Assembly: GCF_000234665.1 (NCBI RefSeq)
Contig: NC_018335.1
Span: 1,054,001 to 1,118,000, forward strand
DNA length: 64,000 nucleotides
Direction of reading: 5' to 3'
DNA from: Leishmania mexicana MHOM/GT/2001/U1103
Lineage: Eukaryota; Euglenozoa; Kinetoplastea; Trypanosomatida; Trypanosomatidae
The notes beneath the pieces were generated by a model. That model did no database searches. It was not told where the DNA came from and saw nothing but the letters and a program-made list of their open reading frames with translations. Below are positions 39,301-50,700 of the stretch, piece after piece. The position numbers were made by a program, and so were the translations under genes. How positions within the stretch are numbered: position 1 is the stretch's first letter; every line of letters starts with the position of its first letter.

Positions 39301-40431
39301 GAGGCCAGTGATCGTCGTCAGCAGCGGTGGCAGGCAGAGCACAGGGCCAACCGCGAACACGAACCGCTCCAGCGCACACAGGACATTTGGAAATGTCTCC
39401 TGCACCCAGCGAAAGTGCTGGATAGCGGCCGCCACCACAACCATGAGAACGCCGCCCAAGTCCGCAATCATTAGCATGGGGCCAAACGACGTGGCCGCCG
39501 CGTGGATGTTAGAGAGGAGAAGCGTCGCCGAGAACACGCCGGCGGTGCCGAGCAGGACTAAGACAGTGGTGCGATGGTAGCAAAGATAGTCGGAGATGTA
39601 CAGCAGCACCACCCCGCAAAGCAACGTCGTGAAGGCAAAGGTGGACATGAGAGGAAGGACGCCGAACAGCGTAGAGAGGAAGAGGAGCACGAGCCTCTTC
39701 ACATGGCAGGGTGAGCCGATCAGGAACTCTACGTGCTGCCGCTGGGCCGCGCGAGAGGATATCAATGACGCCGTGCCGCCCCTCGCAGCGGCCGCACCTG
39801 CAGTCGACAGATGTCGAGCAGCGTTCTCTCGTGCGTAACCGTCGTCGTCGTTTTGCCCCTCGTGGCCGCGGTGCGCCGGCTGCTGTACCTTACCGTACAG
39901 CTGCTCGTACCGCCTCTCCGTCTCCCGCTTTAGCTGTGTTTGCAACCAGTGCTGCGAGGTGGCCGCGATGGCCTCGTCCACGACCTCCTCACGCGCCGCC
40001 TCGCGCGGAATGTACGCATTGGTGTTCCGCTGCTGGTGAGGTGGCGGTGGCGGCTGCGGCGGCGTCAGTGCCACGTGCTGCTGCTGCTGCGAATACCCGC
40101 CGTACTCAGGATAGGCTGGTGACGGGCTAGTCACGGCCGCGAAGCCGTATGAACCAGACGGCGCCAGTGACGATGCCGCCGTGGCAGCATGGTTACCGAG
40201 GCTACCCCCGTTCGTGTCGCCCATGTACATAGGGAACGACGGCGGGTAGCCAGGCTGTGGCTGCCTTGAATACGGAGCCGCTGGATAAGACAGGTACGCC
40301 GTGGTTGCAGCATCATGGGGGCTGGTTGAATGGGCGAAAGTTGGCAGGCTACCTCGGCTGTGAGGCGGGCGCTCCGCTGTAGCGCCCCCAAGCGACGGAA
40401 TCGGAGCTTCGGGCCCTGTTGAATGGGACAT
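36334..40431 (-). CDS. Very large polytopic membrane protein, family unknown
   Basis: The protein has 1365 residues. Residues 1-235 are hydrophilic and rich in Pro, Gln, Ser and His (QQQQHVALTPPQPPPPPHQQ). From about 240 (VKRLVLLFLSTLFGVLPLMS) to about 1335 the sequence is a dense series of hydrophobic segments, more than twenty by eye, with only short loops. An exception is an Asp/Gly/His-rich loop near 425-485. The C-terminus is short and basic (TTSTRRRHHSAY). There is no N-terminal signal peptide, ABC, P-type ATPase, permease or glycosyltransferase signature that I can recognise. The first ATG is used. An AG at 40472-40471, about 40 nt upstream, is a plausible acceptor. It is probably an endomembrane or plasma-membrane protein, and whether it is a transporter, a scramblase or a structural protein cannot be told. 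Confidence 0.88.
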   Translation of the reverse strand: MSHSTGPEAPIPSLGGATAERPPHSRGSLPTFAHSTSPHDAATTAYLSYPAAPYSRQPQPGYPPSFPMYMGDTNGGSLGNHAATAASSLAPSGSYGFAAVTSPSPAYPEYGGYSQQQQHVALTPPQPPPPPHQQRNTNAYIPREAAREEVVDEAIAATSQHWLQTQLKRETERRYEQLYGKVQQPAHRGHEGQNDDDGYARENAARHLSTAGAAAARGGTASLISSRAAQRQHVEFLIGSPCHVKRLVLLFLSTLFGVLPLMSTFAFTTLLCGVVLLYISDYLCYHRTTVLVLLGTAGVFSATLLLSNIHAAATSFGPMLMIADLGGVLMVVVAAAIQHFRWVQETFPNVLCALERFVFAVGPVLCLPPLLTTITGLVGSRRAPVFFFVALCTLHHFFYCPLKSSFLVLVSPESAAGAAAALVQPDQQHQHLESDAMGDAGAHARRRVVGDGDGQAKAAHAGGDGAGGVDDGASVDSTSSACGAPMQLNEQVEALVFSCLVLFLPVAVYNAFQSNWVDHAIANTLNSVGLVCGGIAYFCISPLHSLWFLASPPEETYSLLQQLEYDPLGLLDLVAAFRIPVLATVSIVGVHWGAYRLLNSRYSYLFSGVAFPFNAILLLIAFYIAVYVGIEIKWLLDVDSRGGDVTKGKYLLRRMPVLLGSCAVSVILCVLTSAPGVLYLPSVLSIIAFNVFLMDRTNGGPMFTFTVFTSLMLLWWMYRTYSFIVMDLRVFGETTVVPTPVLGVSVLWCYVLGCMSFTLSFSPSKTPVTIALFLLALQLTFVEHVLYSQKEEGAYPAVLVVLTSAVGVAVPCRMYRNGALTVYSAVLIASCFVAKFFTFLVEVTSAYYAAELTVRDGMETARAWLLMAEITGGWWIALFAGYLVASFEIEHRRRIKMEAARRMLYTYATLALLLSLLTIRNVQRAAYEFVTQSYVAESELLHIAAGTCCATYALLTMPVWWRLKSRYPAVFPLRAVSRCAALLGVVLLALQPTRVVGAEVSDFDYDFEYADRGRYAATVGLIMVLGARVSFLHCIPFAGRFVYWLATAALLSLGITGLVQAAPTFNFYIMMLGFVFLILLMIDVAHYREVSGTVLIGVYGLSILTIPLSFLQLNRSVAAQQGKLRYSPNRLMMLWDMYEQGSLRLLAVIVVMHLGLSVMINCRLRGRPLLPKCREISHEASLPLGVIANFSTELSVALLCAINFFGNDSEPALYVLSSLLLLLFVDDEVIFFGLKEHHFRYFAPTACSLTLLWLCTMWNAWRTAAPQGLLSQLRWETWSLVQASVTLPAQISLLVLLWKGRKMGSSPGFVVIGSVLLNLVCLLLVSDKAVQWMAIVGIFGQCARIFETHLQPTTTSTRRRHHSAY

Positions 40432-42062
40432 GGCGGGAACGATTGAGAAAGTGAGAAAGGGGGGAGGACGCTACAACCGCACAGACTCAAGCGCACGCGA
40501 GCGCTGCCACGAGGAAAAGCGAGTGGAGAGGAGAGGAGAGAATGAAAAGGTAAAACGAGGCCGCGATAAGACGGGAGAGTAACGAATACGCGAACAAGCA
40601 AAAACGGACTTGAGGAGGGCGCGCACCCCTCAAACGGATCGCACACACGCAGGCACGTGTACAATGCCCACGAACACGCGAGGGGAGAGAGCGGCGGATC
40701 GGTTGGTGCGTCTGTACTGCCCCTTGTATTGTTTCTTATTCTTTCTTACAAAGACTTGAGTCGCAGGACGGAGGGAAAGGGGAGGGGCGCAAAAGGAAAG
40801 TGTTGTGACACACAGGCACCCCATGCAAGCGAGGAGGTGGACGTGTGCGTATGTGACCACATATATATACATGCATGATTGTGTGTGTGTGTGTGTGTAT
40901 GCATGTTGCGCGAGGTTGTAGAAAGTAATGAGCAAGCGCAGGTGCACATTACGGAAACGCGATAGAGAAGAGTGCAGGCGTGAATGACGGCGGAGGGGAA
41001 GGGGGAGGGGAATGCGAAAGCAGCGGAGAGTGTAGCATGTATACACAGGGAGGACACTGCCGTAGTCGCGGAAGAGGGCACCCGCACAAAAGAGGAGACC
41101 GCCGTTCCGGTTCGGCCACCTCGAGACTGGAGAGAGAGAGGGGGGCGGAGAGACGACGGCATTGTCTCTCTTCTACGGAGGTGCGCTCACCCACGCACCG
41201 TTTAACCTTCCCTGTAGTCAAGCACACGCACACAGGCAAAAGTGGTGTGGCACCGCGTCTTCCGGCTTTGCCGTCAAAGAGACGCGGTGAGGTGGTGCAT
41301 GTTTGGTCATTGTCGTTTGCTTAGAAGAGATATACACGCACGTCCTGCACCCCTTCTGTGCGTCGCCGTCCGTAACCACCGAGAAGGCGCGCAAGAGGCC
41401 TCTGGCCTGAGTGTGTCCTCGTCTTTCCGTCTCAACATGCTCCCAAATCTCGAGGAGAGACAGATGCACAGTCGCACCGGCACACACAGGCGCCCATGGC
41501 CTTCCCCTTCCCGTGGGCAAAACTACACAGCGATGGAAAGAGCAGCATTCGTGAGCGCGTCCCCCTACAACACCACACGCAGAGAGAGCCTTCTGCGACG
41601 GGAAAACGCGCACGCGAAAGCCACGAGAGAGGAGAGGGGCGGGGGTGGGGATAAGCGGAGCGCATTACACGAGTGAAAATAGAAGAACACAAGCGCGCAT
41701 GCGCAACAAGTCCTCCGCAAACCGGCGGGCATCGTCCGAAGGAGAGAGAAGACACAGATACGCACACGCGAGCCAGGGGAAAAGAGATGCGAGAAGCAGA
41801 GAGAGGGAGGGAGGGAGGGCGGATGCAAGCAAGAGCATGTGCATTGCATCGCGTCCGATACAGAAAACGGTGTCTGCGTGCAAGCATGTCCAGGGGTGCA
41901 TGCCTCACCGACCTCCTCCTCATGCCTTTCACTTCCATCTTTTCCTTGTCTTAGCCCTCCTCATATGCGCTTGTTAAAATTATGCACGTGATCGACGCCA
42001 GAGCAACAACAGCCAACAATACACACTTTCAAAGCTGGTACGATGCAAGCACCCGAAAAGCA
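40432..42062. other. Intergenic region
   Basis: It holds the 5' flank of the polytopic protein gene and the 3'UTR of the RBM28-like gene. A (TA)n then (TG)n stretch lies at 40860-40899 and a (GGGA)n-like patch near 41803-41819. Open frames are low in complexity. No gene is supported. Confidence 0.65.
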
Positions 42063-43409
42063 CTATCTGCTTTTCTTTGCCTTCGACGACACGGCAGACG
42101 CGCGGCCGTTGCTCGAGCCGCGAGCCAAGCGTGCACGCTTCAGCTCCTTCATGCGCTGGAGCTTCTGCACTGCGCTCATGTTCTCAATAGCGAAGGAGAC
42201 CATAAGTCGCCGCTGATCGCCGAATACCGTCGGGTTGTTGTTCAGCATGCGGAGTGTGTTGAGGGCTACGTTGTGGTTCACAAACTCGATGAAGCCGTAC
42301 CCGCGCGACACGCCAGCCGTGTCCTTGAGCAGCTTCACATTGCGGATGGGGCCGTACTTGCCCCACTTGCCTTTTTCTGCGTCCTCGGGGTGCTTCTTCA
42401 GGTATGCTCGCGCCTGCTCAGCAAAGAGGCGGCGCATGTCGTTCTCTGACATGGTGCGCGGCAGATTGCGCACACTAAGACGCGTCTTGCTAACAAAGTA
42501 GTTGCTGTTGGTCAGCTGCTGCTTACGCCCGGCATAGTCGTCCTCGATCATCTGCAGGTAGCGCGGGTGCAGACCCTTCGCTGCGGCGGAGCCTGGCAGC
42601 ACCAGACCCTCCTGCAAGAGGTACAAGTTGCGCGGATCGTCTGCTGCCACCTTAGTGCGCTTCTTCTTCTTCTGCTGTGCACTCACCGCCTCCTGAGTGT
42701 CGGATCTCGATAGCACGCGCAGCACCGTAAACTTGGTGTCGCGCATCGTGAGAAACGGGTCGCGTACAACGAAGGAGTCGGTGCGCATCTTATGCATGAG
42801 CCGCTTCGCTTGGTGATGGGAGAGGCTCTCGGTCTGCGCCTTCATGTCCTCTCGTCCTACCGCCGACAACTCACGCGCGTTCTGCTGGGCGTAGTCGAAT
42901 ATCTTTCCCGCCACCTCCGCAGAGCCGCAGTGCACGAAGCCGGTACCGGAGAGCGCCTTGCTCGCACGGTTGCGCACCAGCAGTACACGCTTGACGGCAC
43001 TAAAGTGGGTCTTGAAGTACGTCATCAGCTCCTCCTCACTTGTATCAAGCGGCAGGTTCTTGAGAAACAACTGCGTCTCGAGCGGGTCGCGCTGATTCAG
43101 CCGCTCCTCCTTCTCCTCGTCGACATCGCTTTGCACCTCGCCATCCTCGTCATCGCCGTCGCGCTTGAAATTGAAGGTGTTCTCCTCGTCATCGCCGTCG
43201 TCGTCACCGCTGTGGACGCGCTTGCGGCTATCCTTCTTCTTGTCCTTCAGCGTGTTGGCCCCGCCCGTGTACACCTTCGCAAGTGCCGTCTTCCAGCTCG
43301 GCTTCTTCTTCTGCAACTTGGTGCGTATCTGCTTTCGAATGCGCTGTTGCGCCTTCTTTTTGCGGAGGGACGACGGTGTCGCCTTGCGCTTCACTGTGCT
43401 CTTGGCCAT
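42063..43409 (-). CDS. RBM28/Nop4-like nucleolar RNA-binding protein
   Basis: This 448-residue protein is probably a nucleolar factor for 60S ribosome assembly. A strongly basic N-terminus (KRKATPSSLRKKKAQQRIRK) and an acidic stretch (69-105) precede RRM1 (about 111-177; RNP2 LFLKNL, degenerate RNP1 SGTGFVHC). RRM2 spans about 308-408 (RNP2 LSVRNL, RNP1 RGYGFIEF). The linker carries DPRNLYLLQEGLVLPGSAAA and then VSKTRLSVRNLP, the signature found before the third RRM in Nop4/RBM28. It has two RRMs rather than the four of yeast and human proteins. A basic tail ends KAKKSR. The frame runs 134 codons upstream, but an acceptor (CCTCCTTTCGCAG, AG at 43473-43472) puts the start at 43409. Confidence 0.9.
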   Translation of the reverse strand: MAKSTVKRKATPSSLRKKKAQQRIRKQIRTKLQKKKPSWKTALAKVYTGGANTLKDKKKDSRKRVHSGDDDGDDEENTFNFKRDGDDEDGEVQSDVDEEKEERLNQRDPLETQLFLKNLPLDTSEEELMTYFKTHFSAVKRVLLVRNRASKALSGTGFVHCGSAEVAGKIFDYAQQNARELSAVGREDMKAQTESLSHHQAKRLMHKMRTDSFVVRDPFLTMRDTKFTVLRVLSRSDTQEAVSAQQKKKKRTKVAADDPRNLYLLQEGLVLPGSAAAKGLHPRYLQMIEDDYAGRKQQLTNSNYFVSKTRLSVRNLPRTMSENDMRRLFAEQARAYLKKHPEDAEKGKWGKYGPIRNVKLLKDTAGVSRGYGFIEFVNHNVALNTLRMLNNNPTVFGDQRRLMVSFAIENMSAVQKLQRMKELKRARLARGSSNGRASAVSSKAKKSR

Positions 43410-43942
43410 TACCCACTGTCGGTATGAGTCTGTGAGTATGTGGAGGGAGGAGCGGCAGACTCCGTTGCGGTCTGCGAAAGGAGGCCGGCACGCGTCGATG
43501 AGAGGGGTCGCGGGTTGCGACAGACGTACGATGTGCCGGCGGAAGTGTAAGACGAGGTCAGCAGTACCACACACGCACACAACAAAGTGAAATATGTTTC
43601 CTTCATGTAGAGAAGGCGGAGAAAGAGGCAGAGACAGAGAGGCGCGCGTGTGCGTGTACGCCGTGCGTCGGCCAAATGCGAGGGAATGGGCCGAGTACAG
43701 GCGCAAAGGCGGCGAGACGGCACCGGAAAGCGTAAAAAGTGAGCAGCGAGAGAGAGGGAGGGATGTAGACACCCACAGACATGCACGTGCACATACCTTA
43801 CGCACACACATATATATGTACGTGTATGAAGACGTAGCAGCCGAGGGAAGGCGGCATCAACGCCGCCGGTGCCTTCAGGCCGCACACATCGTACCAAACA
43901 CAAAAAACCCTCCGCACGTATTCGCCAAGAGTGCTGCGTATC

Positions 43943-43977
<35 letters not shown>

Positions 43978-44938
43978 ATACCTCCTGCTCGCCTTCACCG
44001 CAGATGGACGGCGAGCGGAATCGAGGCAGACCCGCTGCACATACGCACCGAGAGGGGGTGAGAGCTGCTGAGATGAGAGGATATGCAAGATGAGGGAGAG
44101 ACACTAGGCCCACTCGACCCTGCACGCAAAACGCCGTTGCAGGGCCGCCCTCTCGTTACCCGAGTCCGTCTCCTCGTCGCTTCCCCATCACCACCGCCAC
44201 CACGCCACCCCTCACTTCGTGTTTCTGCTAATACGTGCTTTCGATTCAACGCGTGTTGGAGCCTCTACAACATACGCCGGCGCCAACCACGCACATCAAC
44301 TTGACGAACAAAACAAAAACGAAATCGAAGGGGAGATGATGAAAAAGGGCAGCAGGGGACACCCTGGCACAGCCGTGCGTGCCACCCCTCCTCCGCTTTC
44401 CTCCCCGCCATCTCCCCTTCTCTCCCTCCAGCATACCACTGTGCTTCTCTGGCATGTAGACAACAAGAGTGAGGCACGCCAGAGAAAGAGAAAAGGCACG
44501 AGAGAATGTGGTAGCACTGGAGGAAAGGTTCACGGATGCCGGTGAGACGGTGGCGTGAGACAGGGCGGGTGATAACAGAAGGGGAGGGGGGAGCTATCTG
44601 TCACCTCGGGGATCCCTTGTCGAGCCTCTGTGTGCGCGTGTCAATGTCTTCCAAGGGTCACCCCGGAGTAACGCACCTTCGCCTTCGCTTTCACGCGGCC
44701 GTACGTGTCTTCCGTCCCCTCGCCCCTCTCCCCCCTCCCGGTCTCTAACGAGCTCTGTCCCCTTTCAAACCACAATCCACTTGCGGGTACCTCGTCTTTC
44801 CAACATCCGTTCTCTCTGCCAGCCACACACACGCGCACGTCCACAAACATCTTCTGCACGTCAACACACAGGCGCACGCGCATCGGCATTGGACCCAACA
44901 GACACGAATGCCACACGCAGCACGACAGCGCGCCTTCT
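43410..44938. other. Intergenic region
   Basis: It holds the RBM28-like 5' flank and the RPN7 3'UTR. A pure (TG)n tract occupies about 43945-43977 and a (CA)n/(TA)n patch about 43801-43818. No gene is supported. Confidence 0.65.
43472..43484 (-). promoter_or_regulatory. Trans-splice acceptor that fixes the RBM28-like start
   Basis: CCTCCTTTCGCAG on the minus strand ends at 43472, giving a 62-nt leader before the ATG at 43409. Confidence 0.6.
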
Positions 44939-46165
44939 CTACATGTCCACCAGCCGAGAGAGCTTCTGAATGCGGTTCAGCAGCAGGTCGCCGCTCTTCA
45001 CAATACGGTGGTAGTCGAAGTTCGTCGTGTCGCCGCGGTATGTCTCGACACTGCCGTCGACGCGGTCGACCTTGCACGCGATGCGCTCGTTGGAGATCAG
45101 CGTGCACAACATACTGTCCAGCGCCGGCACCGGAATACCGAAGGCCGAACCCATCGACTCCAGCGTGACACTGCTGTATGAATCCAGGAACTGCGTGAAG
45201 ATGAGCACCCGCATCTCGCGGAAGAAGTAGCTCACGTGCGGAGAGAGGTAGACAACCTTGCGCAGATGCTGGCACACCACCTCCAGATTGGGGAACACCT
45301 TGTTGTACTGGCAGTCGTAGATCGAGTTCACCAACTCCCGCACATCGTCGACGCCGGTGCGGTTAACCTCGGGACTATACACGATACGCTTGCGCAGCTC
45401 CGGCCGGCTGAGGACCGGGAGACTTGCGACTACGGTAATGAAAACGAAGTCCTGAAACGTCAGCAGCTCGCCAGCCGCAAACGTCGTGATGGAGTCGAGC
45501 AGCAGCGCCGACCCACGCTCGAAGTCGCGAATAAACACGTGGTAGATGCCCTCGTACACGCGCAGGCGGTTGCGGCGCTCCCAGTCGCCGTCCTTCATGA
45601 GACGATGTGCGTCCGTGATACCCTTGGCGGCAATATCGTTGTCGGAAAAGGCAATGCCGAGACGAATGCGCTGGAAGTACAGGTCCAGCTTCGGGCCTGT
45701 CGCGAGCGTCTTGGCGGCGCACTCCTCGTTCGTCTTCATGCACATCTCGAGGTCTCCAATGCGGGCGTAGTGATCACACTTGGCCTGTAGCACATCGCGC
45801 ACCTCCGTGTCGCCGAGGTTGTCAACCGCATCCTTCAGCCGCGCGTCGAAGGCAGCCACCTTCTTGGCGTTGATGGCGTCCATCTCTGCCAGCTTCGACT
45901 CATCGAGCGGGACCCCGAGAGCCTCGCAGACTAAGCGGATGTAGGGTGCCATGTTGTGCTTCTCCATCTCCTCCATCATCGCCGCCTTGGCCGTCTCTCG
46001 CTCCTCAGAGGAGCTCCACGGCGAAGTCAGCGTGTGACGGATATACAGCAGCGTGAGCAGTGGGTCTACCGGGATGTCGGCATCGTCCACCTCCGGCGCG
46101 GGATCCTCTTCTTCATTCTTGTGGAGGTCCGCCTCGATATTACGCGGCGGTGGTGGGGACGACAT
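44939..46165 (-). CDS. RPN7: 26S proteasome non-ATPase subunit RPN7/PSMD6
   Basis: This 408-residue protein is a lid subunit of the 19S regulatory particle, which deubiquitinates and delivers substrates to the proteasome. The N-terminal half is a TPR-like helical repeat array, and the PCI/winged-helix domain occupies roughly 230-375. Family hallmarks are SIYDCQYNKVFPNLEVV, FFREMRVLIFTQFLDSYSSV, MGSAFGIPVPALDSML and the near-invariant C-terminus GDLLLNRIQKLSRLVDM. The length matches the yeast and human proteins (about 390-430). The frame opens 12 codons earlier only at TTG, and AGs lie in that stretch, so ATG 46165 (MSSPPPPRNIEADL) is the start. It sits between the RBM28-like gene and the CTFxP-repeat gene, with no functional relation. 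Confidence 0.96.
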   Translation of the reverse strand: MSSPPPPRNIEADLHKNEEEDPAPEVDDADIPVDPLLTLLYIRHTLTSPWSSSEERETAKAAMMEEMEKHNMAPYIRLVCEALGVPLDESKLAEMDAINAKKVAAFDARLKDAVDNLGDTEVRDVLQAKCDHYARIGDLEMCMKTNEECAAKTLATGPKLDLYFQRIRLGIAFSDNDIAAKGITDAHRLMKDGDWERRNRLRVYEGIYHVFIRDFERGSALLLDSITTFAAGELLTFQDFVFITVVASLPVLSRPELRKRIVYSPEVNRTGVDDVRELVNSIYDCQYNKVFPNLEVVCQHLRKVVYLSPHVSYFFREMRVLIFTQFLDSYSSVTLESMGSAFGIPVPALDSMLCTLISNERIACKVDRVDGSVETYRGDTTNFDYHRIVKSGDLLLNRIQKLSRLVDM

Positions 46166-47791
46166 TGACGAGTTATCTTCTTTCGCTACAGAACACTGCA
46201 ACGGCAGTCTTTCAGCTTGGTGGTTGACTGCGTAGATAGAGGGCTATGTGAAGAGCGAAGATCAGATACCTACAGCCTCTCGGTCGAATGCGCAACTGAC
46301 CCCTTGGCCTGCGCACGCAATGTGGAGTACAAAAGGAGAAAAAAGAAAAGAGAGCGTGCTGTCGGCACCTTCTCTCTCTCCACCGTGTACCTGTGAGAGC
46401 GGATATGAGGCGGTCCTGTGTGTGTATGGGGGGGGGGCGGGTCCGTCTGCCTGTCGATGCTGCTGCTGTTGTGCGCGTAAGGGGCCTGGTGGTAGAGTGG
46501 ACCTTTGCTCGGCACGCGGGTGACTAGAGAGTGTATAGGCAAAGAAACCGCGATAGACTGAAGCCAAATGAAACCAGCGAAGGAAAGGGGAGAGGACAAT
46601 GAAACAGGCGTGTGGGGGGAGGAGGGAGGGGGGCGAGAGAGAGAGGCGATGCAACCCAGCGTCATCAATCACTATGTCGACTTGCGCAGAGGATGAAGCA
46701 AGGCGAAGAGCGCGAGGAGCGGGCGGCAGACGGCGAAGGATGTTGAGAAAGGATGGAAACGGGGGATGGAGGAAGGGGCCTGGATGGGAGGGGGAAGAAC
46801 GTCGAAGACGCACCAACCGCTCTTGCTGCTCTTCTGTGTATGTTTGTGTGGTTGCCGGGCCCCTGCGTACAAGAGGGAGATGTGTACCTGCACGGCGGAG
46901 AGGCGTTGCACCAAGCAATTGTAGTACGTGTGCACCGACACAGAGAGGGGGGAGGCCTTAGAAAGAGCAAGACAGCATTGCCCTCTGGTGCGCCTCAATG
47001 GCGATCTCCGCCGCTGATGAGCTTTCTCGACGGCCTTTTCTCTCTCCGTTTCGCCACCTCATTCCTTCACCATCGCCTCTACGCGAGCGCACAGATCACG
47101 TGAGGTACGGTGAAGGTCGGCCTAGAAGCGCGGACTGCACTTGGGGGTGGGGGTTTGCACTTCGCTGAAAGCGGAGCTCTCGAGGGAAGGAGCGAGGAAG
47201 CTGCGGTAAAGGGGGTGCGACAGTACATGACAGGCCTGCCGTGCAGAACGGGCCCTCGATTTGACGACTGAGCCAGCGAGAGCGAGAGAGAGCGCGAGCG
47301 GGGACAAAGGCACCGGGAGGAGATAAACCAGATGACACGCAGATGATGCCGCCCTGTCCAACTCAGCAACCAGCCTCCGCAACATGCACACATACAGAGA
47401 GAGAAAGACAGAGACAGAGACACGCGCACGCTGCCCTCGCCCCCCCTCCTCCTCCTCTTCGACTTGCACACAACACACACAACACACACATGTAAGTGCA
47501 AGGGAGAAGAACGGCAAGAAGCCGTTGGCAGTGGCCCTTCTTTGCCTTCTCTTTCGCTTGTCGGCGGTTGGTAGCCACTGCGGAGGTGCAAGCGCCTCGG
47601 TGTCTCTAGTAGACTGTAGTGAGATAGCTCAAGCGATCAGCAGCAGCCGATCTGCACAGACGCCGGAAGAAAAACAAACATATATACAAGCGCACACGCA
47701 CACACAAGAGAGCCTGAGTAACAACATGAGGATGATGGCAAGGACAGGGTGCGGATACCCAATAGACGCCACCACCTTTCATCTTCCTTTG
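46166..47791. other. Intergenic region
   Basis: It contains the RPN7 5' flank and the 3'UTR of the 47792-51163 gene. A run of 10 Gs lies near 46428-46437 and CA/GA-rich patches near 47384-47425 and 47468-47490. Open frames are low in complexity and carry no motif. Confidence 0.65.
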
Positions 47792-50700
47792 CTAGCGCCC
47801 ATGACGCTTCAGGATAGCGTCGGTCTGCGCGTCGAGCGCCGCCCACGGGTCCTCCACGGGTGGAAAACTCAGTGCAAAATCGCGAGCGCCAGAGCGAGCC
47901 GCTGTAACGTCCCCGGCTACGGAGCGAGGCATCGGCGTCTGCGCCGACTCGTTTTGCGTGAGTGTTGGCCCCGACTTCGGCGCGCTGTCGTGGAAGGACG
48001 AGAACGGTGTGAGGGTGTCCCGGCGCGGCAGCGCGTATGGCGAGGCGGATGGCCGGTTGGATCTCTGGGGAATAGGGGAGAGGGGCGACTGGAACAGAGT
48101 CGCGGAAGACTGGTGAGGCGGTCTCGATGCTTCCCACGCGTCCTTGCGGCTTCTGGTGAGGCGCGGTGCAGACTGGAGAGACAGGTTTGCCATGGCTCGC
48201 CTCGTGTCGGTCAGCCCGCTTCGCTCGCAAACAGCCTGCACGAAGCGTTCATCGCGGTAGGCGGCACTGGAGCGGAGCAACTCCAGCTCATTCATCACGC
48301 GCACGTCAGCTGCCGATGCCATCAGATCCTGCAGCGGCACGCGGGACTGAGAAATGTCTCGGTAGCCCTCGGCATCGCTACCAGCCGCGTCTGGCGTTAC
48401 CAGTGAGTCTGTATGTGACGACGCACCCGTCCGACTCACCTCCATGCCAAGAGAAACCTCTGCCCTCTCGTACGCGTCCCCGAAGTACCGATTCGGGGTG
48501 AAGGTGCACTCAGCGCGGCGCCGCTCCTCCTCCATCTCTGCGAGATGCTGGAGCCGCCGCTCCCGTGACTCCATCCACTTCCCGCTTCGATCGAGAAAAA
48601 ACTGCGCCACCTCGGGCAGCGGCCGATCTCTGTGAACAGGTGAAGAGGGTTGCCCCTGTGACTTCTCCGACTGAGCACCTTCCGCGCTGTCCCTCCTCTT
48701 GAGCTTCGTTGAACGCTCATAGATAGGCGTGCCACCTGTCTTGTGAAGCGCCATCCTCGCTGACCGCTTGCTGATTTGCGGGTGGAAAGTTTCCTCCGCC
48801 GTCGCCTGCGCTCGCAGGCGCTCCCAGTTCTTCTGCTTGCGCGCCAGCGCCGCCTCAAGCGACGCCATGAACCGCGCCTGATGCGCCACTGTCATGGCGT
48901 GTCCAGGCGACTGCGACGAGGTGGAGTGCCAAGGTGCTGTGTTCCCCTCAGCGACGCCGGGGCCATCGCCCTGCGGCGCTACCGACGACCCCCGACCGCT
49001 GCCGGTGACGTTCTGCTGCTTCTCTCTCCGCCGCTCTCGCAGGTAATGCGTCAGCACAAAGTCGAGCCCAGCTCGTCGCAGCTCTGCACGAAAATCTTTC
49101 TGCTTCGCCTTGGGCAGATCGTCGTAGCTCACGCGGTGCCCGTCCTCCCACCCCATCGGCATCGCGTTGGGGCGAAAAAATGGTCGCTCTGTTCCACCCT
49201 CGAAGAGTTCCGTGTCGGGGTTGTGGTACCGTGCCTGCAGTTTCGCCACGGTCTGTTCGCGACGCTCCGCATCCTGCTCGACACGGCTCAGGAACCCCTT
49301 CACGGTGTCCCCACTGTTTTTGGACACGCGAGAGGTAGACGTGTTCTGCGGCAGCTGCTGCGGTAGATCGCCTGACGGTTCTGCCTCAGTGCCGGGCCGG
49401 CGCAACTCGCGCAAGACAGCCTCCTGCTCCTCCGCTGTCGAGGAAGTGATCGGTGCGCCGAGCAGCCGCGGAGACGATGTTGCGGTGTCGGTTAGCACAT
49501 GCGTGGGCACAAATACACCCACCCCACCCTCCTGTGGACTCTCACTTGCCCGTTTCACCTCCCATAAGCACGGTCGGGACTTGAGTCGCTCTTGTACGCT
49601 CGGCTGTGCCAGTAGGCGTCGGCTTCCCTCCGTGACCGCTTTGCCAGGTGTCAACATGCCGCTCTGCGCTGCGGCCGCAGCCCGCTGCTCCGCCTCCATC
49701 TCAGCAAGGTGGTTGCACCTCTGGCGCAGCCGGCGATCCGCCTCCACCTTCCATGCCATACACTTCTCCATAAAGTGCTTCGCGCCCTTGGCCTCCATAC
49801 GCCGCGCCACCTTCGACAAAGCTGGGCGGAACGTACAGGCGCCAAGCTCCTCCTGCTCTACCGCCTGTGCGTGCGCGGCTCGTTGGGCCTCGGCCAAAGC
49901 GCGCTTCTTTTCCGCCGCTTCGTAGAGCTCCTCGCATTTCGCACGCTCCAGCTCGCTGGCCTGCTTTAGTGCCGCTTGCCGGTGATCGCGGCGCCGAAAG
50001 TCGGAGATCTGCTCCAAAATGTAAAGCAGCGAGTAGGTCGAGACGGAGGAGGCCGAGGGAGTCGCGCCGCCTTCCAACGTGGCGCACATCTCCTCGGCGG
50101 CGCAGTACAGGAGAAGCAGCCCGACGGGTAAGTCAAGCGTGGAGATGGGAAGTGGTGCTGTGGAGACCGCCCCGCCCTTGCGCGCATCAGCCGCCGCTCT
50201 GTCCGCAGGCGTGGCAGTGCCCAGTATGCAGCGCAGCAGCGCAGCGGCGCACTCGGGCGTGGCGCTTCTACCCTTGCTTGTTTGCTTCGACGGTGTCGCG
50301 GGGGACGAGTGGTGCTCACGACCTACGCCCTGCCGCCTCACACGCGCAGCGGAGAGGGATGCAGCTCGCGTCAGTGGCCTTGGTGACCCCTCCGCTTTTG
50401 CAGCTGGTCTTTTGGCAATGGGGGACTGATCGGCGACATCGCCGGCTGCTGCCGTTTGCAGACCGGCAGCAGTGTCGCCTTTAACATGCGACAAGGTCGT
50501 CGCCTGGTGTAACTGCGATGTGGCTGATTCTGCCGCAGCTCCGACGAGAGGGTCCGCAGGAGCTGTGGTGAGCACCGAGAGAGGCACTCCACTACTCTCC
50601 GCGCCTGCCGGGGGGGCTAAAAGGTGCCCAGAAGCCGCCGCGACTGAGTCTCGAAAAGCCGAGTTCGAGGCTCGCGCGCTCGACAGCACTTCGCGAGAGG

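Noticed and set aside
38659..39474. Plus-strand 271-codon open frame
   Set aside because: It is antisense to the polytopic membrane protein, and its high Arg/Gln/His content mirrors hydrophobic sense codons.
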